This document shows positions 22,735-32,082 of a DNA stretch of 64,000 nucleotides, piece by piece. Every line of letters starts with the position of its first letter. Position 1 is the stretch's first letter. The notes beneath the pieces were generated by a model. That model saw only the letters and a program-made list of their open reading frames with translations, ran no database searches and was not told the DNA's origin. The translations under genes were made by a program, and so were the position numbers. The DNA is taken from NCBI GenBank assembly GCA_008828725.1, contig MEHQ01000915.1:170989-234988 (forward strand). The letters are read 5' to 3'. The stretch is from Saccharina japonica. Taxonomy: Eukaryota > Sar > Phaeophyceae > Laminariales > Laminariaceae.

Positions 22735-23035
22735 TTGTATAGTTAGACCATGGAATTGGTCATCGGGTATATAGGTATAGAGTATAGAGGTACCCAAGTG
22801 ACCACCCTTATAAGGCAAAAACATGGTGCTTACACCTCTACCGTAATTCAGAAAACGTTTCAGCCTAAATAAGGTATGCATAATACCTCTATCGTTGAGT
22901 TCAAGAATGATCCCGCACCTTGTGCCGAAAATAGTTGATCCCATGTTAAGGAAGTTTGGGTGAGACAACTCTGCACCTGACCAGTTATCACCTACAGAGA
23001 CAAGACGGCGTAACAACGAAGTATGGGCGGGACCA

Positions 23036-23466
23036 CGGGCCGGCGCAGGAGGCCTCACCCAATCCAATACTTACATTACATGATCCACGGTAGGGAGACA
23101 GAATACATTAGTAAAATGGCGGTTGCATCAGAGGGTCCAAAATAATGGAACCATGGATTCGATCAGAATGTCTCAGGATGGGTATCCCAGAGAGGCCACT
23201 CCTCTTCTTCGCTCCCGAAACCTCGTGAGCAGAGTTGGTCGCGAAACCTTTGAGACCATCCCACCCACCCACCCACCCGCAGTAGTATTCATAGTTTTGT
23301 TTTTGTACCCAGATCATTTACAGGTACTAACCCGGCGCTGAGTATACGCCAGCCAAGCGTCCACTCAGCGCGGGGGGACATATCACCTGCCGGCGCAGGA
23401 GGCCTCATCCAATCCAATACTTACATCAAATGATCCACGGTAGGGAGACATAATACATTAGTACAA
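23036..23466. repeat. Direct repeat pair of ~80 bp
   Basis: 23036-23118 and 23390-23466 share GCCGGCGCAGGAGGCCTCA, CCAATCCAATACTTACAT and TGATCCACGGTAGGGAGACA. The sequence between (23119-23389) shows nothing else. A GC-rich stem (GGCGGGC-TGAC-GCCCGCC) follows at about 23484-23501. Confidence 0.7.
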
Positions 23467-23796
23467 GGGGGGCTTCGCCGCGGCGGGCTGACGCCCGCCA
23501 GCGGCTACGCGCAATGCCCGTTACGGCGAGGAGTAGCCTACTGAGGTAGATTGGTAGCTAAGCTTAGGGCGAACAAAGCGACTCTGTGCTGCCAAGGGGT
23601 GTACAGCAGTAGTACATGACACCTAATAATGAAAAACACTCACAAACGGAGGCTAGGTTTCTTATTTACATGAGAGGAGAGGATGCGTTTTATACTAGCT
23701 TCAATATAACGGCTTCCGAATTTCTTATTTCTTGTAAATATCACCCTATGGTACTGAGGTGTTATGATACGTACGTACGTACGTACGTACGGGTAT

Positions 23797-24941
23797 ATGC
23801 ATGTACAGTATTAATAGTAGCTGCGTGTAAAAAAAAAGAGCGTGTTGTGTTTTGTATGTGCGCTCTCCATCACCACATTCTTGGTAAACGTTGCTGCAGC
23901 GCCCACCGCCCTCATGTCCACGCCCGCGAGCGCACGCGAGGCCCTGCCCGGTACTATATCCAGGCACACACCGACCACTATCGTACTGCTGAATACCACG
24001 CACGCATGAATACTGTACAGATATCATCGCATATTATAAATTACCTGGTATATGATACTCTGTTACTGCTTGCAGCGGTACTGGTACTCGTACATATAGT
24101 ACGTAGTACGTGTATATAAGCAGTAAAAGGAGCCGGTACGATAAAAATCCGGGTTGGTCGTCTACATAAAAAAACGGAATCTTGCATACCTGGTAGTGCG
24201 GTTTGCGTGTGGAACAAAAAATCATGTACTGGTTGGTATGGCATGTGCACGTGACTAAAAGGGCATGGGATCCTGGAAAAATCGCAGCCCCGTGAGACAT
24301 GAGTTGGGCACGGCCGAGACCGCCCTTGGCAGAGTAGGCAGAGCAGGGCGGGTCGGCGAGCACGATGAGGGAATCTTGATTATGCATGTACAGCAGTAGC
24401 TGCGTGTAAAAAAAAAAGAGCGTGTGTGTTTTGTATGTGCGCTCTCCATATTCTTGATAAACGTTGCTGCAGCGCCCACCGCCCGCATGTCCACGCCCGC
24501 GAGCGCACGCGAGGCCCTGGCCGGTACTATATCCAGGCACACACCGACCACTGCCATACTGCTGAATACCACGCACGTATGAATACTGTACAGATATCAT
24601 CGCATATTAAAAATTACCTGGTATATGATACTCTGTTACTGCTTGCAGCGGTACTGGTACTCGTACATATAATACGTACGTGTATATCCGCAGTAAAAGG
24701 AGCCGGTACGATAAAATTCCGGGTTGGTCGTCTACTCGTACATAAAAAAAACGGAATCTTGAATAATGCGGTTTGCGTGTAGAACAAAAAAGCATGTACT
24801 GGTTGGTATGGTATGTGCACGTGACAAAAAGGGCATGGAATCCTGGAAAAATCGCAGCCCCGTGAGACATGAGTTGGGCACGGCCGAGACCGCTCTTGGC
24901 AGAGTAGGCAGAGCAGGGGTCGGCGAGCACGATGAGGGAGT
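23797..24941. repeat. Tandem duplication, period about 585 bp
   Basis: 23797-24381 and 24382-24941 are highly similar: both start ATGCATGTACAG and contain GTTGCTGCAGCGCCCACCGC, CACACCGACCACT and GTTGGGCACGGCCGAGACCG. A (GTAC)n microsatellite lies just upstream (23768-23793). Minus-strand frames (for example SLIVLADPCSAYSAKSGLGR) read through both copies but match no known family. Confidence 0.85.
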
Positions 24942-25057
24942 TGCGTGTCGCCGGGTGGACGTCATCGCCAGTTATCACGAAAAGGGCAAAAATCTACGTC
25001 TAAGAAAAGCTGTCGAGCTCTCTCCGAGCAGCAGCTGCAATTTTGTACATGTATTTA

Positions 25058-25238
25058 TACAGTACCGGCCCGCTCATAAGAAACCAGAAATCGGGCTTAG
25101 GCTGTGACTTTCTTATTTGAGAAAGGGGTGTGTCCCACACTAACTTCGGTATAATAGCTGTCGACTTTCTCATTCCCCCCTTAATGTTTAGGCTGAGTTT
25201 CTTGTGGGGCACTTTCTAATGAGAGGGCCGGTAGTGTA
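25058..25238. mobile_element. ACCGGCCC-TIR MITE
   Basis: TACAGTACCGGCCCGCTCAT at the left and GAGAGGGCCGGTAGTGTA at the right are inverted; the arms continue as AAGAAACCAGAAATCGGGCT and GGCTGAGTTTCTTGTGG. About 181 bp, no coding capacity. A longer relative is at 55279-55573. Confidence 0.65.
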
Positions 25239-25466
25239 TGGCGCAGGTATCATCGGCTCGCTTTTTTCCCTGCTATTATTACCACAACACGCTCGTTTCG
25301 CTAACACTCACTGGTTGGTGTACGGCAGGGAGGGGCAAGGGGACACGTTTAGGTATTTTAGTTTTTCAGCGACTCAGAGCCGCTCGACCCAGTGACTATA
25401 CTCTACGTACTGCGTTGCAGTCTTAAGTTTTCATGCGTTGCTTGGGGTTTCGCGATAGTATGCATC

Positions 25467-25812
25467 GCCATGGGGGGGGGGGGGGTACTTCCTATTGCAT
25501 TGCATGTCCGTAGTTGTATGACCATAGACGCTCGCACCCGTACAATGTCGATACGATCAGGTCATGTATGTCGGCGTTTTCACCGATCAGGCCAGACGTT
25601 GCTCGCACCAAAGCGCGAAGCCACCGTGGGGTGCTTGGTATCGCATGAAGGGCGAGCTGCATGCCCACGTAAGTAACCGCTTGTGAGGCGGACTGTTTAT
25701 GGACAACAGCTCTAATGAGTTGCTGGGGGGCGGGGTGTATCTTAGGTCATTTTCATGCAATGTCTGTCAGTCGTATGAACATAGACCCGCTCGCATCCCT
25801 ACACATGCGGGA
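25467..25812 (-). mobile_element. Old C-tailed short element (full copy plus truncated copy)
   Basis: On the minus strand a full-length diverged copy (about 25467-25720) ends at the poly-G run preceding 25484, that is, a C tail in element orientation. A 5'-truncated copy (about 25728-25812) abuts it. Conserved blocks: GTATGACCATAGAC, GCGTTTTCACCGATCAGG, GCGAGCTGCATGCC, ACCGCTTGTGAGGCGGACT. The region 25813-26250 shows nothing recognisable. Confidence 0.6.
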
Positions 25813-26251
25813 TCCGCGAGCCGTTGGCTTTTCGTTCGCTTTGTATAAGCGCTGCGACCCTGACAAATGTATTTCAAAGGAACTGGTGATACGGTAGGGG
25901 GTCATGTATGGGTGCTTGTTTCTTTTTCACCCTGCACAGAGCTACTCTCGGCCGAGTGACTGCTTCACTGCGTTGTACTCAACTCCTTTGTTTTATTCAT
26001 GATAATCTTGCATCGCGACAATGTGCAGCATGATCTTCAGCGTTGATCACTCATAAAATTCCCAAAAGCAGAAAACCACGGAAACCAAGGAAACCTATTC
26101 GTACAGTCTAACACCCTTCTATGTCTGCTTCCCACCAAGATGTATCCACAATACTCCATTTGTTGTCCTTGCTCCCTCCTTCTTCCTAATATGCACTATT
26201 TACGTTCAATTCTTAAGTCCTAAGCCGCATCCAAGCTCCATCCCCACGCCA

Positions 26252-28225
26252 TCAGTGTGGGGCTGTCATCCCCCCCCCCCTGCTCCTCCTCGCTTCCTGG
26301 CGGCCCCTGAGCTGAAGTTTGAAGCGTGAAACCCTCCTGGAAATGGCGACCTGTGTGGTCACCGAGACGATTTGCAATAGGCGTTCTTTCACCACCTCTT
26401 TTCTAGCCATCGACCCACCGTCCCTCCCCTCCACAACACTAGCAGCCAGCTGGTCGATGAAAGTGCTGCCCTCTACCCCGAGACGCCCAAATATTTCCAC
26501 CGCTAAAGTGGTAAGTTTGTGACTCCGTTCGTCGAAGGACACATGTCCCGGACGAGCGTAGTGTTGGCGCTTGCGCGCCTCGGAGGTAGAAGCAGCTGAT
26601 CCATCGTGATCAGCACTGCCTCCTCGCAGGTGTACCTGCGCTTGAGGGTCAGCATGGGTGACGTCCAGCAGGGTGGACTTCTCCCTGTACTCCCTGTTTG
26701 GAGCGTCCCGGAGACCTCCTCTCCTGACTACAATGTCCATCCGCAGATTTCGGTCTACAGTGAACGGTTCACCGCTCTCGACTTGGTGTTGAATTCCCAG
26801 ACGCTTCAACATGCGGGACATCGCGTGGACGAGCGGTTGATGTTGGTTCACTTGCGCACCTGCCCTGGGACAGATGCGTGCGTGGCGGGTGTCCACGTTG
26901 ACTGCATCGCAGCAGGGGCACCTCACTGCTACGTGCTCCTCGATCCCAATGAAACGTCTTCCCATACCTACGAACTCTGCGGTGGGTATGACACGTAGTG
27001 AATCCGTTGGTCTTTCCCGAAGGCATGCCGTGGCTCCTGCCCCCTGCAGACTCCTATAGCGAGCCTTGGCGAAGGCCTTAGTCTCGGTCCCCCCAAACGG
27101 GTCGCCTGGTCCGGGGGGGCGAGCCGTCTCCGGTAGCTCCTCCAGCGAAGCAGTGTGGGCAGCGTGCCGGCCCTGGTTCACCAGCTTGCCCAGCTTCTGT
27201 TGGGTTTTTCGTGAGTTGGTGGTTACGGCGTCATGCGCCGCCAGCATGTCGGCCTCTGGGGCCAGGTCCCCCTCTGCCCCGAGAGCCCATACCAGCCAAG
27301 ATTCAGGGACGATGCCCGCCATCTCTTCCTTGGTCACCCCCCATGTGTCGCGGATCTCCCGCAAGCTTGATCCAAGCTGAGCAATGATGCTCGATCCTGG
27401 GAGCCCCCTCCTCGCTTTGATTCCGAGCGGGCCAGTGAGGTCTGCTAGCACCTCCGGCAGAATCCCCACCCTGCTCCCGATTGAGGCAGACATTCGCCTC
27501 GCTTCTGTCGACGGCAGTCCTGATCCTCCCGCTCCCGTAGAAAGGCGTGCTTGGGCCTGCTGATAAGGTTTGAGCGTCAGCCGACTATCCGGACACCCCT
27601 CCTGGAAAAACGATTGTGCCTCCGCCGCTCTCGGTAGCTCGAGGATTTTCTCGTACGCCCACTGCGCCCCGTTGTCTGCCCTTTTACACGCTTCGAGGGA
27701 CAGCCCCGGGTCCAAAGCCCTTTCGAGGTAGCTCGTCCGTTGCCCGAGAGATTTGACGGCGATGAGGGCCGCTGCTTGTTTATCGGGCATGTTGGCGAGG
27801 CAGCGCGCAAGGCGGTCCGCGCCTCCATCCCTCACTCCCTCCATAGCTCGCTCCCTCACGTATTCTTCCGTGCCGATCGGGACACCCACCACCGTCACCC
27901 CTCCGTCGTCTGCGATGCGGACGTCAACGCTTTCCAGGAGCGATATCTCCTCTGCCGTCGGGGCGTACCCTTTGGGTGGTAGTGCCACTGTTTTGGCGGG
28001 GTTGACCACAATGCCGATGTCATCCAGCTCTCGCTGGAGGAAGGCGAATGCTCTAACCGTGTTAGCCGTGATCCCCGTAAGGCCGAAAGAGACATCGTCC
28101 ATGTATGCGAAGGCTTCCACGCCTTCTCCCTCGAATGCCTGTCGGAATCGCTTTAGCCCGGTCGCAACGCCAGGCAGAACATTGCCGGTCCCATGGGGTC
28201 CCCTTGCTGGACACCACTTGAGCAA
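26252..28225 (-). CDS. LINE reverse transcriptase C-terminus, CCHC finger and endonuclease-like region
   Basis: 657 codons. Near the start FAYMDDVSFGL holds the YMDD catalytic box (motif C), then NPAKTVALPPKGYAPT (motif D region). About two thirds in, CPCCDAVNVDTRHARIC forms a C-x2-C-x8-H-x3-C finger like that preceding the endonuclease in R2-type elements. Next, DRNLRMDIVVRRGG and KSTLLDVTHADP carry acidic residues on predicted strands, as in the PD-(D/E)XK restriction-like endonuclease that nicks the target. It ends in a basic tail (SRFKLQLRGRQEARRSRGG). The endonuclease assignment rests on position and pattern, not on alignment. Confidence 0.75.
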   Translation of the reverse strand: MLKWCPARGPHGTGNVLPGVATGLKRFRQAFEGEGVEAFAYMDDVSFGLTGITANTVRAFAFLQRELDDIGIVVNPAKTVALPPKGYAPTAEEISLLESVDVRIADDGGVTVVGVPIGTEEYVRERAMEGVRDGGADRLARCLANMPDKQAAALIAVKSLGQRTSYLERALDPGLSLEACKRADNGAQWAYEKILELPRAAEAQSFFQEGCPDSRLTLKPYQQAQARLSTGAGGSGLPSTEARRMSASIGSRVGILPEVLADLTGPLGIKARRGLPGSSIIAQLGSSLREIRDTWGVTKEEMAGIVPESWLVWALGAEGDLAPEADMLAAHDAVTTNSRKTQQKLGKLVNQGRHAAHTASLEELPETARPPGPGDPFGGTETKAFAKARYRSLQGAGATACLRERPTDSLRVIPTAEFVGMGRRFIGIEEHVAVRCPCCDAVNVDTRHARICPRAGAQVNQHQPLVHAMSRMLKRLGIQHQVESGEPFTVDRNLRMDIVVRRGGLRDAPNREYREKSTLLDVTHADPQAQVHLRGGSADHDGSAASTSEARKRQHYARPGHVSFDERSHKLTTLAVEIFGRLGVEGSTFIDQLAASVVEGRDGGSMARKEVVKERLLQIVSVTTQVAISRRVSRFKLQLRGRQEARRSRGGGMTAPH

Positions 28226-28446
28226 GCGATCTTCCTAATCTCCCCCGAGTCCATCCGGAAAAACACGTCTGCTGGTCTTGTGCCGTAGCACTTGGCTACT
28301 AACGGCGTAAGCGCTGGCACGCAGTTTGCCACCTCTTTTAGCACCGCCGTCCTTTTGACAGTGTTGAAGGCATTGGAGCAGTCCGTGAGAACGAGCCAGT
28401 TGCCTGTCTCGTGTAGCGTCCTAGCCCTCAGTCCCGCATGTTCCAC
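28153..28446 (-). CDS. LINE reverse transcriptase, motifs A and B
   Basis: The frame contains LVLTDCSNAFNTVKRTAVLK (motif A with the catalytic Asp) and SSGVQQGDPMGPAMFCLAL (motif B, GVQQGDP). Both are typical of LINE reverse transcriptases acting in target-primed reverse transcription. It continues the RT of the preceding frame; at about 28200 the reading passes to the 26252-28225 frame. Confidence 0.8.
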   Translation of the reverse strand: MEHAGLRARTLHETGNWLVLTDCSNAFNTVKRTAVLKEVANCVPALTPLVAKCYGTRPADVFFRMDSGEIRKIACSSGVQQGDPMGPAMFCLALRPG

Positions 28447-29728
28447 TCCGCCGGGTTAACTTCCTCACCTCTCGGTTTACCTCCTCCAACCGCGGCCGCC
28501 AATGTCGCATAGCCCCTGCGGTGATGAGCCTCCTCCATGTCATGCCAACGCAGACCGGTCGAGATTTTCCCTCCAACGCCGTGAGGCTCGACTGCAAGAA
28601 GAGCTGCCAGAATTCTGGTGGGAACGCGTCGGGCTCGTCGACGATTCTCCGCCAGAAGGTTGTCATGCCCTTTCCGAACTCCTCTCTCCCGATGCCGGTA
28701 TGGATGATGGATTGCGAATGAGCAAATCGTTGACCGTCGTTTCCGGGGCCTGAGAGGGCGTTGCGGGAGCTGATGACGTCGAAGAGCACCTCGGAGGCGT
28801 ACTCATCGTCCGGGCGCCACGGGGGAACATTTCCATTCTCCACCTCGGTGGCGCTCGCCAGCACTGCAGCCGCCGCCGCCGCCGCGGACACGGCAGCGTG
28901 GTCTTCGAGCGGGAACTTGGCCGTCAGTGTGTTCCACGTCTCCTCGTTCCCTGCTGATCGTGGCTCTGCCAGAAGGTTGCGTGCTGCCACTTTGACTCCT
29001 CCCGCGTAGCGGCACGCTGATGACGCTCGTTCCAGCTTCGCCTCCTCTGAAGCTTCCGGGGCGGCCTCCCTTTGCCTCGGGTCTCCTCTCCTCGTGTACG
29101 CTATCAGCCATGGCAACAGGAGCACTATGTCCCCGCTCTCCACCAACGCGAATCTCTGTCGCCTCTTGACCCGACCGTCGGGTGAGTGGAGCAGGGCTGG
29201 CATGAGGTACCACAACTTAATCGCGCGCAGGAGCGAGTTGGGCGTCGCCGAGTCCCGGTTCGGCCGGTGCTCTCCCATAGCGTGGTTGAGGATTCCGAGC
29301 ACATGAACACTCAGGCGCGCGTGTGCTCCTGCCAGCTGCGGCTGTACCTTTTTTCCGGTTGCGAAACGTTGCCCCAGGTCGTCCAAGGAAACGGCATCGA
29401 GTGGTGGCCCTATGCCCAGGCTATTCTGGTCCCATCCGTACCAAAGCCCCCGGCTGCGTAGGTCCTCGTCGCCTATGGTCCCCCCTCCCATCCGCGCTGC
29501 CCGGTCGCGAAGCCCCGGGTCGGCTTGGACCGCTGCCTCCAGTGCGTCCCGCCTTGGATGCAGGACTCTGCAGTCGGCCGCTGGGCAGCGGAGTGGTGCC
29601 GGAGCCGCGCCTCTCGCAAGGGCGTCAACCACGCAACAAGCGTGGAGCACGTGGCGACCTTGCCCACAAGGAAAACGTACCGCCCGGTGCCCGAGCTGAA
29701 GCGTTACACCGCAGACCCCACAGGCCAC
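28421..29728 (-). CDS. LINE protein, N-terminal frame: RING-like finger and linker to RT
   Basis: 435 codons from ATG at 29728. Residues 3-53 have Cys/His spacing of a RING-type finger: C3-x2-C6, C21-x4-H26-x2-H29, C31/C32, C48-x4-C53 (MACGVCGVTL...FPCGQGRHVLHACC). Then comes a helical linker with an Ala-rich stretch ([20 protein letters not shown]) and the conserved pre-RT segment FPPEFWQLFLQSSLTALEGK followed by RPVCVGMTWRRL. RING fingers usually mediate protein contacts or E3 ubiquitin ligase activity; in a LINE it could also be a nucleic-acid or host-factor binding module. The frame ends at 28421 where the RT continues in another frame. Confidence 0.7.
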   Translation of the reverse strand: MACGVCGVTLQLGHRAVRFPCGQGRHVLHACCVVDALARGAAPAPLRCPAADCRVLHPRRDALEAAVQADPGLRDRAARMGGGTIGDEDLRSRGLWYGWDQNSLGIGPPLDAVSLDDLGQRFATGKKVQPQLAGAHARLSVHVLGILNHAMGEHRPNRDSATPNSLLRAIKLWYLMPALLHSPDGRVKRRQRFALVESGDIVLLLPWLIAYTRRGDPRQREAAPEASEEAKLERASSACRYAGGVKVAARNLLAEPRSAGNEETWNTLTAKFPLEDHAAVSAAAAAAAVLASATEVENGNVPPWRPDDEYASEVLFDVISSRNALSGPGNDGQRFAHSQSIIHTGIGREEFGKGMTTFWRRIVDEPDAFPPEFWQLFLQSSLTALEGKSRPVCVGMTWRRLITAGAMRHWRPRLEEVNREVRKLTRRSGTCGTEG

Positions 29729-29749
29729 TCCACCTGTGGTGTCACCAAG

Positions 29750-29840
29750 GAAGGCACGGAGGCGCGTCCCGTTCCCTGTTCATCTCCCCAAGGAAGGCAC
29801 GGAGGCGCGTCCCGTTCCCTGTTCTCCTCCCTGGCGCCCT
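29750..29840. repeat. 45-bp tandem duplication upstream of the LINE
   Basis: Two copies of a unit containing AAGGAAGGCACGGAGGCG and TCCCGTTCCCTGTTC directly in front of the LINE coding start; it may be part of its 5' UTR. Beyond it the sequence is C/T-rich up to the gap. Confidence 0.7.
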
Positions 29841-30130
29841 GGGAGATCCTCCCACCGGAGTCTCACCGTTTGGGGTCCTAGGCCCCCTGTCGTTGATGTC
29901 TGCTCCTCTCCCTCCGCTTCTTAGACTCGCCCCTCTTCCTTCTCTTCCCCCCCCACCGCTACTTCGCATCCCTCCGGTTTCCGCTTCTGCTCTACCCTCT
30001 CTATACCCCTCCCCCTCTCCGCTAGGTTCGCTCCTTGTGCCCGTCCTCGCCCCCCCCCACCCTCTCCACCCCCCCCGGCCCCCCCGCCCGGCTTGCTCTC
30101 TCCGCTCCCCCTGCTCTCCCCGCTCCCCTC

Positions 30131-30318
30131 NNNNNNNNNNNNNNNNNNNNNNNNNNNNNNNNNNNNNNNNNNNNNNNNNNNNNNNNNNNNNNNNNNNNNN
30201 NNNNNNNNNNNNNNNNNNNNNNNNNNNNNNNNNNNNNNNNNNNNNNNNNNNNNNNNNNNNNNNNNNNNNNNNNNNNNNNNNNNNNNNNNNNNNNNNNNNN
30301 NNNNNNNNNNNNNNNNNN
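30131..30318. other. Assembly gap (188 N)
   Basis: A run of N inside a CCCCTCC-rich tract. Smaller gaps are 48658-48670 (13 N, within poly-G) and single N at 7527, 32715 and 47830. Confidence 1.
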
Positions 30319-30937
30319 CACTCCCCCGACTTCTCCTTCGCCCCCTGCTCCCCCCGGTCCTCCTGCTCCCTCCGTCCGCCGCCCCCACCCCCGGTCTGCT
30401 GACGAGGGTCGTTTGTTTTTTCGTGGTTCTATATGCACCGTCATTGGAGGCTTTGTTACATAACGCGAACAAGCTTTGTTTTGGTCCAATTTTCAGGTAG
30501 ATTCGGAGCCACTCGTCCAAGTGGCCAACACCCGGTAGTGAAAATGTGGGTACCCCCCCTATCGTAGCCCCAGTCAAGTCTGATTTTGAGCAAAAAGGGT
30601 ACAGATCCGTTCGCTCGCCCGAGTGGTCTAAATACGGTGTTGAAAAAAATAATAATAATGGCATCATACCCCGACGCTTACCATTAGCAAATCAAAAACT
30701 GATTTTAGAGGGGAAAAATAAAGTTATATGTATTATGTAATGTATACCCGATGAACAGGACTGTAGTCCCATGGCCTAACTATACGTATACGACAGAGGT
30801 GTAAGGTATACCTTTTTTTGGCTGAAACGATTTCTGAAAGACCTATTAAAGGCTCCTTTATCCAAAATCTTCGGAACTGAAAACATGATCCCACACCAAT
30901 TCCAAGTAGTTTGTCTCCAAAAACGGGGGACCAGTTC

Positions 30938-31042
30938 TTAAACCTTATAGGACTGGAGTCCCGTTTTGGGGACAAATTACTTAGAATTTGAGTGGTTTGT
31001 CCCCAAAACGAGACTGCAGTCCTAAAAGGGTCAAGGGGTTAA
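30938..31042. mobile_element. piggyBac-like MITE (TTAA-flanked hairpin)
   Basis: TTAAACCTTATAGGACTGGA to TCCTAAAAGGGTCAAGGGGTTAA (given in part), with GTTTTGGGGACAAA and TTTGTCCCCAAAAC arms, as at 14038-14135 and 54806-54902. A sister hairpin precedes it (about 30875-30941). Confidence 0.6.
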
Positions 31043-31164
31043 CACAAAATCGTCAGAATCCCATTTTTGTGATGCGACATTTTCCGTTGTATCGTTAGGC
31101 CGTGGTATGTTTCATCTCGGGTACGAGGCACCTTTGTTTTCCCCCCAAAATCAGTTTTCGGGCG

Positions 31165-31512
31165 AGGTATATATATAGCTTATTAAGTGATCACCCTCAG
31201 AAGGCAGAAAGCTGTAGCATGGTGCACCTCTCTATCTATATATAGAGCTTCTTAAGTGATCACCCCCAGAAGGCAGAAAGCTGTAGCATGGTGCACCTCT
31301 CTACCTATATATAGAGCTTCTTAAGTGATCACCCTCAGAAGGCAGAAAGCTGTAGCATGGTGCACCTCTCTACCTATATATAGAGCTTATTAAGTGATCA
31401 CCCTCAGAAGGCAGAAAGCTGTAGCATGGTGCACCTCTCTACCTATATATAGAGCTTATTAAGTGATCACCCTCAGAAGGCAGAAAGCTGTAGCATGGTG
31501 CACCTCTCTACC
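31165..31512. repeat. 69-bp minisatellite, five copies
   Basis: The unit reads ATATATAGAGCTT, TTAAGTGATCACCC, AGAAGGCAGAAAGCTGTAGC, ATGGTGCACCTCTC. Copies differ at only a few positions (CTT/ATT, CCTCAG/CCCCAG), so the expansion is recent. Confidence 0.9.
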
Positions 31513-32082
31513 GTAGCATGCATCCAACACAAGAAGACTGGAACTCGACGATTCTGGGTTAAGGTGCCCGATCGTTCACAAAAAAAAAAACGGCTCAGCC
31601 AAAAAAAAAGTACTATCTCTATCGGAGCACGCTTCCCCCCCCCCCCCCCTCCGCCCCTTTTGTAGAACCAGTCGTTACCGGCTGACCGGCCGTGCTGCTT
31701 GATGTTCATATTATTTATATACGTACAGTAGCTTTTTTATAGTCAATATGTGTTTTGCCACTTTGCCACCTCCAAGCCGGTGTCTGTCTGCTCGCTCGAT
31801 ACAGTTTTTACTGTATGTCTCGGAGGCGTGTGCTATACTCTAAAAGTATTGCCTTTTTTTCGATTAAATAGTTTAGGGAGGAATGTATACTCCTAAGTCG
31901 TCTTCGGGAAAATGGCAAGTCTTGTTTAGCAATTTGGGGCTCCCCCCCCCCCCCCCCCCGCCCCCCCACCTGGCGGTCGAGTTAGACCATCTGTGCGGGG
32001 TGGAGAACCTTTGTTCCGCACAAGGGGAATGGTCGTATCACGTAGTGTGTATATGGTAAGGCACCAGCGAGGCAGTTACATA

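Larger units (their letters stand above)
26252..29728 (-). mobile_element. LINE (non-LTR retrotransposon) with RING-like finger, RT and restriction-like endonuclease region
   Basis: One long minus-strand coding region in three overlapping frames. The order is RING-like finger, linker, reverse transcriptase with FAYMDD box, CCHC finger, and a PD-(D/E)XK-like region at the C-terminus. RT before a CCHC finger and endonuclease, with no APE endonuclease visible in front, is the layout of R2/NeSL/CRE-like LINEs. The pseudogenised relative at 1690-4425 confirms it is a dispersed family. Two frame changes (about 28421-28446 and 28153-28225) separate otherwise clean frames, so it is either a recent copy or affected by sequencing errors. 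The exact element ends and target duplication were not found. Confidence 0.85.
30785..31524. mobile_element. GACGC-TIR MITE expanded by an internal 69-bp tandem repeat
   Basis: The left end is degraded (TATACGACAGAGGTG), followed by TTTTTTTGGCTGAAACG; the right end reads CTCTACCGTAGCATGC. A piggyBac-like hairpin (30938-31042) is nested inside, and the right end is amplified into five copies of a 69-bp unit (31165-31512). Confidence 0.6.

Noticed and set aside
23470-23600. Helitron 3' end (GC-rich stem GGCGGGC-TGAC-GCCCGCC)
   Set aside because: No CTRR terminus at the proper distance and no helicase or RepHel sequence nearby.
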